DNA of 8,099 bases, from positions 1-8,099 of the forward strand of contig JACCSZ010000199.1 of the NCBI GenBank assembly GCA_013812695.1. Reading direction: 5' to 3'. Below are positions 4,865 to 8,099 of the stretch, piece after piece; position 1 is the first letter of the stretch, and each line of letters starts with the position of its first letter. The notes under the pieces were generated by a model. That model ran no database searches and was not told the origin of the DNA. It saw only the letters and a list, made by a program, of their open reading frames with translations. The position numbers were made by a program, and so were the translations under genes. The stretch comes from Gemmatimonadales bacterium (GTDB lineage: Bacteria > Gemmatimonadota > Gemmatimonadetes > Gemmatimonadales > GWC2-71-9).

Positions 4865-7381
4865 ATGCCACGGGCCCGCCGACCGCCACAGGTGCACAAG
4901 TTCGGCGGTGCGTCGCTGGCCGACTCCGCCGCCGTCCGCCACGCCGTCGCCATCATCCGCCGCCACGCCCAGGAGCCCACCGTCGTGGTCGTCTCGGCCA
5001 TGGCGGGGACCACCGACGCGCTCCTCGCCGTCGCGCAGCAGGCCGGAGCCGGCGAATCGCGCACCGTCGCGCAGCTCATCGCCCGCCTGCGCTCCCGGCA
5101 CGCCGAGACCGCGCGCGCCGTTCTGCCGGCCGGCCGCGGCCGCGCGGACACGCTGGCCTACATCGGCGACGTGTTCGAGGAGCTGGAGGCGCTGGCGCAG
5201 GGACTGCGGCTCCTGCGCGAGCTCACGGCGCGCACCACCGACGATCTGGCCTCGCGCGGCGAGCGGCTGAGCGCACGGCTGGTGGCGGCGGCACTCGAGG
5301 CGGCGGGCACCAGGGCAAAGTACGTGGATGCCATCGACCTCGTCCACACCGACGCCGCGTTCGGCCGCGCCGCGCCGGACTTCGCGCGAACCGACCGGGC
5401 GGTGCACCGAACGCTCGGTCCGCTGCTGGCCCGGGGAATCGTTCCGGTCGTGCCCGGCTTCATCGGCTGCACGCCCGACGGCCACGTCGCCACGCTCGGC
5501 CGCGGCGGCTCGGATCTCACGGCGACGCTCCTCGCCCGCGGGCTCGGCGCCGCGCGGGTCTCGCTCTGGAAGGACGTGCCGGGCCTGCTGACCGCCGATC
5601 CGCGGGTCGTCCCCGACGCGCGCGTCATCCCGCAGCTCCACACCCGCGAGGCCGCCGAGCTGGCGTACTACGGCGCCAAGGTGCTCCATCCGCGGGCGCT
5701 CATCCCGCTGGCGGGGCGCCGCATTCCGGTGTACGTCCGGCCGTTCGGCGACCCCGACGCCGCCGGCACCGAGGTTTCGGAGCGCGTGGCGCCGGCGCGC
5801 TTTCCGGTGAAGGCGCTCACCGCCGCGGGTGGGCAGGCGCTCGTCACCGTGACAGGTAGCGGGATGCTCGGCGTCCCCGGCATCGCCGCGCGCACCTTCC
5901 ACGCGCTGCACGAGCGCCAGATCTCGGTCTCGCTCATCTCGCAGGCCTCCTCGGAGCATTCGATCTGCTTCAGCGTCCCCGAGCCGTTGGCGACGGAAGC
6001 GCAGGCCAGCCTCGAGCGCGAGTTCACCAGTGAGATCGGCCGCGGGGAGATCGACGGCGTCGAGGTGAGCCCCGGCATGGCGACCGTCGCCGTGGTGGGC
6101 CTCGGCATGCACGGGACGCCGGGCGTGGCGGCGGCGGTGTTCACCGCGCTCGCCGGCGCGCGGATCAACGTGGTGGCGATCGCGCAGGGCAGCTCCGAGC
6201 TCAACATCAGCGTTGTCGTGGAGGCGAAGCAGGCCGCCGAGGCACAGCGGCGGATCCACGGGGCGTTCCAGCTCGCGAGGCTGGCCGGGGGCGGCGTGGT
6301 CCAGCCCGAGCGGATGGAGGTCGTGCTGCTCGGCTTCGGCCAGATCGGCCGAACGCTGGCCACGATGATCGGCCGGGTGCGCCGCCCCGCCCTGGATCTC
6401 AGGGTGGCCGGGGTGATCGACCGCTCGGGGTTCGTGTTCGATCCGGAAGGGCTGAGTCCCCGACGCCTGGCCGGCCTGGTCCGGGAGAAGCGGGGCGGTA
6501 CCCGCCTCGCCGGGGCGCCGCGCGGGCAGGCCGGCACGGCCGACGACGCGATCCGCCACATCGCGAGCTACGCGCTCACCCGCCCCGTGCTGGTCGACGT
6601 CACCGCCGACGAGACCGGCGCCGTGCTCGAGCAGGCGCTGACGCACGGCATGGACCTGGTGCTCGCGAACAAGCGCCCGCTCGCCGGCCGCCGCGCCGGG
6701 AGCGAGGCGCTGTGGCAGACGGCGAGCGCGCGCGGACGCCGAATCCTGCACGAGGCCACCGTCGGCGCCGGCCTCCCGATCATCGACACCTTCCACAAGC
6801 TCACGGACAGCGGCGACCGGGTGGAGCGGATCGAGGGGCTGCTCTCGGGGACGCTCGGCTTCGTGCTGAGCGAGGTGTCGGCGGGCGCGGCGTTCTCGCA
6901 GGCGGTGCGGGCCGCGATGCGCCGCGGCTTCACCGAGCCGGATCCGCGCGAGGACCTGTCCGGCATGGATGTCGGAAGGAAGGCACTGATACTGGCGCGC
7001 CTGCTGGGTTACCAGGGCGAGCTCTCGCGCACCGCGGTCGAGTCACTGGTCCCGAAGTGGGCGCGCGGGCTGCCGCTGCCCGACTTTCTCGGCCGGCTCG
7101 ACGAGGTCGACGCCGGCTGGCGCCGGCGCGCGCGGGACGCGGCGGCGGACGGGATGGTGCTGCGCTACGTGGCGACGGTGACGCGGACCCGGATCGCCGT
7201 CGGGCTCCGTCCGGTGCCGGGCGCGAGTCCGCTCGCGGCGATCAAGGGCTCGGACAACCAGCTCGTCTTCACGACCGCGCGCTACAAGGCCAACCCGCTC
7301 GTCATCACCGGCCCCGGCGCCGGCGCCGAGGTGACCGCGGCGGGCGTGCTCAACGACATCCTCCGGCTGGCCGGAGCATGA
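4865..7381 (+). CDS. thrA: Bifunctional aspartokinase / homoserine dehydrogenase
   Basis: An 838-residue fusion catalysing the first and third steps from aspartate to threonine. Aspartokinase fills about 1-305: VHKFGGASLA (10-19), SAMAGTTDAL (44-53), ASRGERLSA (129-137; E133 likely contacts aspartate), LGRGGSDLTA (211-220) and YYGAKVLHPRA (268-278). Two ACT regulatory repeats follow, about 322-390 and 405-475 (VTGSGMLGVPGIAARTF; INVVAIAQGSSELNIS), so threonine feedback is expected by family. Homoserine dehydrogenase fills about 484-838: GFGQIG (490-495), ANKRPLAG (601-608), HEATVGAGLPII (629-640) and GFTEPDPREDLSGMDVGRKA (688-707), whose D702 and K706 match the catalytic pair of the yeast enzyme. 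Length is close to E. coli ThrA (820). The ATG at 4865 sits 10 residues before FGG, as usual, but has no Shine-Dalgarno. An in-frame ATG at 4826 lies 12 bases after AAGGAG and would add 13 residues. The stop overlaps thrB by 4 bases. Confidence 0.96.
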   Translation: MPRARRPPQVHKFGGASLADSAAVRHAVAIIRRHAQEPTVVVVSAMAGTTDALLAVAQQAGAGESRTVAQLIARLRSRHAETARAVLPAGRGRADTLAYIGDVFEELEALAQGLRLLRELTARTTDDLASRGERLSARLVAAALEAAGTRAKYVDAIDLVHTDAAFGRAAPDFARTDRAVHRTLGPLLARGIVPVVPGFIGCTPDGHVATLGRGGSDLTATLLARGLGAARVSLWKDVPGLLTADPRVVPDARVIPQLHTREAAELAYYGAKVLHPRALIPLAGRRIPVYVRPFGDPDAAGTEVSERVAPARFPVKALTAAGGQALVTVTGSGMLGVPGIAARTFHALHERQISVSLISQASSEHSICFSVPEPLATEAQASLEREFTSEIGRGEIDGVEVSPGMATVAVVGLGMHGTPGVAAAVFTALAGARINVVAIAQGSSELNISVVVEAKQAAEAQRRIHGAFQLARLAGGGVVQPERMEVVLLGFGQIGRTLATMIGRVRRPALDLRVAGVIDRSGFVFDPEGLSPRRLAGLVREKRGGTRLAGAPRGQAGTADDAIRHIASYALTRPVLVDVTADETGAVLEQALTHGMDLVLANKRPLAGRRAGSEALWQTASARGRRILHEATVGAGLPIIDTFHKLTDSGDRVERIEGLLSGTLGFVLSEVSAGAAFSQAVRAAMRRGFTEPDPREDLSGMDVGRKALILARLLGYQGELSRTAVESLVPKWARGLPLPDFLGRLDEVDAGWRRRARDAAADGMVLRYVATVTRTRIAVGLRPVPGASPLAAIKGSDNQLVFTTARYKANPLVITGPGAGAEVTAAGVLNDILRLAGA
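7361..7376 (+). promoter_or_regulatory. Hairpin at the thrA/thrB junction
   Basis: CTCCGG-CTGG-CCGGAG is a perfect 6-base stem with a 4-base loop, ending one base before the thrB ATG. It encodes the last residues of ThrA and buries the only GGAG near the thrB start. It could help make thrB translation depend on ribosomes finishing thrA. It may also be a by-product of GC-rich coding sequence. Confidence 0.35.
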
Positions 7382-8099
7382 CGGCGGCCGGACCGGTCAC
7401 CGCCTTCGCGCCGGGCGGCGTCGGCAACGTGGGGCCCGGGCTCGACATTCTGGGCCTGGCCGTCGAGGGCGCGGGCGACACGGTGCGCGCCGAATGGACC
7501 CGCGAGCCGGGTATTCACGTGCGCGAGTCGGGACATCCGAGCCTGCCGTGCGACCCCGCGCGGCACGCCTCGGCGCTCGCGGTGCGCGCGGTGCTCTCGC
7601 AGGCGGGCGAGGGCCTCGCGGATGGCCGCGGCATCGCGCTGACCGTGCGGAAGGGCTTGCCGCTCTCCGGCGGGCAGGGCGGCAGTGCCGCGTCGGCCGT
7701 GGCGGGGGCGGTGGCGGCCAACGCCCTGCTCGGCGGGCCGCTCGACCGGTTGGCGCTGCTGCACGCCTGCCTCGTGGCGGAGGAGACGGTGTCGGGCCGG
7801 CACCTCGACAACATCGCGCCCTCGCTCATGGGCGGCATCGTGCTCATCCGCTGCGTGCATCCGACCGACGTGGTGGCGCTGCCGGTGCCTCCGGAGCTGA
7901 TGGTCGTGCTGGTCCGTCCGGAGCAGCAGATGCGCACCGTCGACGGCCGCGCGGTTCTGCCGGCCACGCTCCCGCTCGAGGTCGCGCTGCACCAGGCGGC
8001 GCAGGTCGGCGCGCTGGTGGCAGCGCTGGCCCTGGGCGACTACGCGCTGCTCGGCCGCGCGATCGACGATCGGATCGCGGAGCCCGCGCGCGCCGGGCT
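7378..8099 (+). CDS. thrB: Homoserine kinase (GHMP family), partial (C-terminus beyond right edge)
   Basis: Phosphorylates the homoserine made by ThrA, the fourth step from aspartate to threonine, in the cytoplasm. The 240 residues present, of about 300 expected, show the GHMP kinase order. The N-terminal motif is FAPGGVGNVGPGLDILGLAV (10-29). The ATP loop is LPLSGGQGGSAASA (94-107). GRHLDNIAPSLMGG (140-153) is the homoserine-kinase form of the following motif, with H142 and N145. The ATP loop departs from the usual GLGSS, reading GQGGS at 99-103, while the rest of the fold signature is intact, so I expect a working enzyme. The ATG at 7378 overlaps the thrA stop (ATGA), which with the linked functions indicates an operon. 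Threonine synthase (thrC) would be the expected next gene, but it is not in the window. Confidence 0.95.
   Translation, partial: MTAAGPVTAFAPGGVGNVGPGLDILGLAVEGAGDTVRAEWTREPGIHVRESGHPSLPCDPARHASALAVRAVLSQAGEGLADGRGIALTVRKGLPLSGGQGGSAASAVAGAVAANALLGGPLDRLALLHACLVAEETVSGRHLDNIAPSLMGGIVLIRCVHPTDVVALPVPPELMVVLVRPEQQMRTVDGRAVLPATLPLEVALHQAAQVGALVAALALGDYALLGRAIDDRIAEPARAG

Noticed and set aside
4813..5859. A long plus-strand open frame overlapping the first third of thrA
   Set aside because: It is a +1 shadow frame rich in arginine, alanine and proline; the thrA frame over the same bases carries every aspartokinase motif.
2855..6796. A minus-strand open frame of 1313 codons spanning parts of three genes
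   Set aside because: Most of it is the reverse frame of thrA and an out-of-phase frame of the 608-residue gene, with arginine/alanine/glycine-rich text of no family character. It stays open because stop codons are rare at this GC content. Only the stretch from 4798 to about 4406 is real coding, the first part of the TIGR03546-like gene.

Overview
The window is very GC-rich, double-membrane bacterial chromosome with tightly packed genes. I see no mobile element, CRISPR array, rRNA or tRNA. The gene types and sequence style fit a Gemmatimonadota-like organism. That is an inference: the firmest taxonomic hint is the envelope gene pair described below, whose family is known only from bacteria with an outer membrane.

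Layout. Five genes are read leftward (minus strand). From 4798 down these are: a small DUF2062-like membrane protein of the TIGR03546 type, which carries one frameshift; a 608-residue membrane-anchored protein of the TIGR03545 type; and the three-gene proton-translocating NAD(P) transhydrogenase set pntAA, pntAB and pntB. PntB runs off the left edge and lacks its C-terminal NADP(H)-binding domain here. Two genes are read rightward from 4865: a fused aspartokinase/homoserine dehydrogenase (thrA) and homoserine kinase (thrB), cut off by the right edge. The two blocks diverge from a gap of only 66 bases (4799-4864).

How the genes work together. PntAA, PntAB and PntB together make one inner-membrane enzyme that uses the proton gradient to move hydride from NADH to NADP+, supplying NADPH. 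ThrA catalyses the first and third steps from aspartate to threonine, and ThrB the fourth. Every junction inside the pnt and thr sets is a 4-base ATGA overlap, which indicates operons with coupled translation. The TIGR03546/TIGR03545 pair is a recurring partnership of unknown function in the envelope. Its junction is also tight (2 bases), and 75 bases separate it from pntAA.

The items most worth checking are the uncharacterised envelope pair and the single-base frame break in its smaller member. Less striking are the unusual ATP-loop sequence of ThrB, a perfect hairpin ending at the thrB start, and small repeats in front of pntAA.
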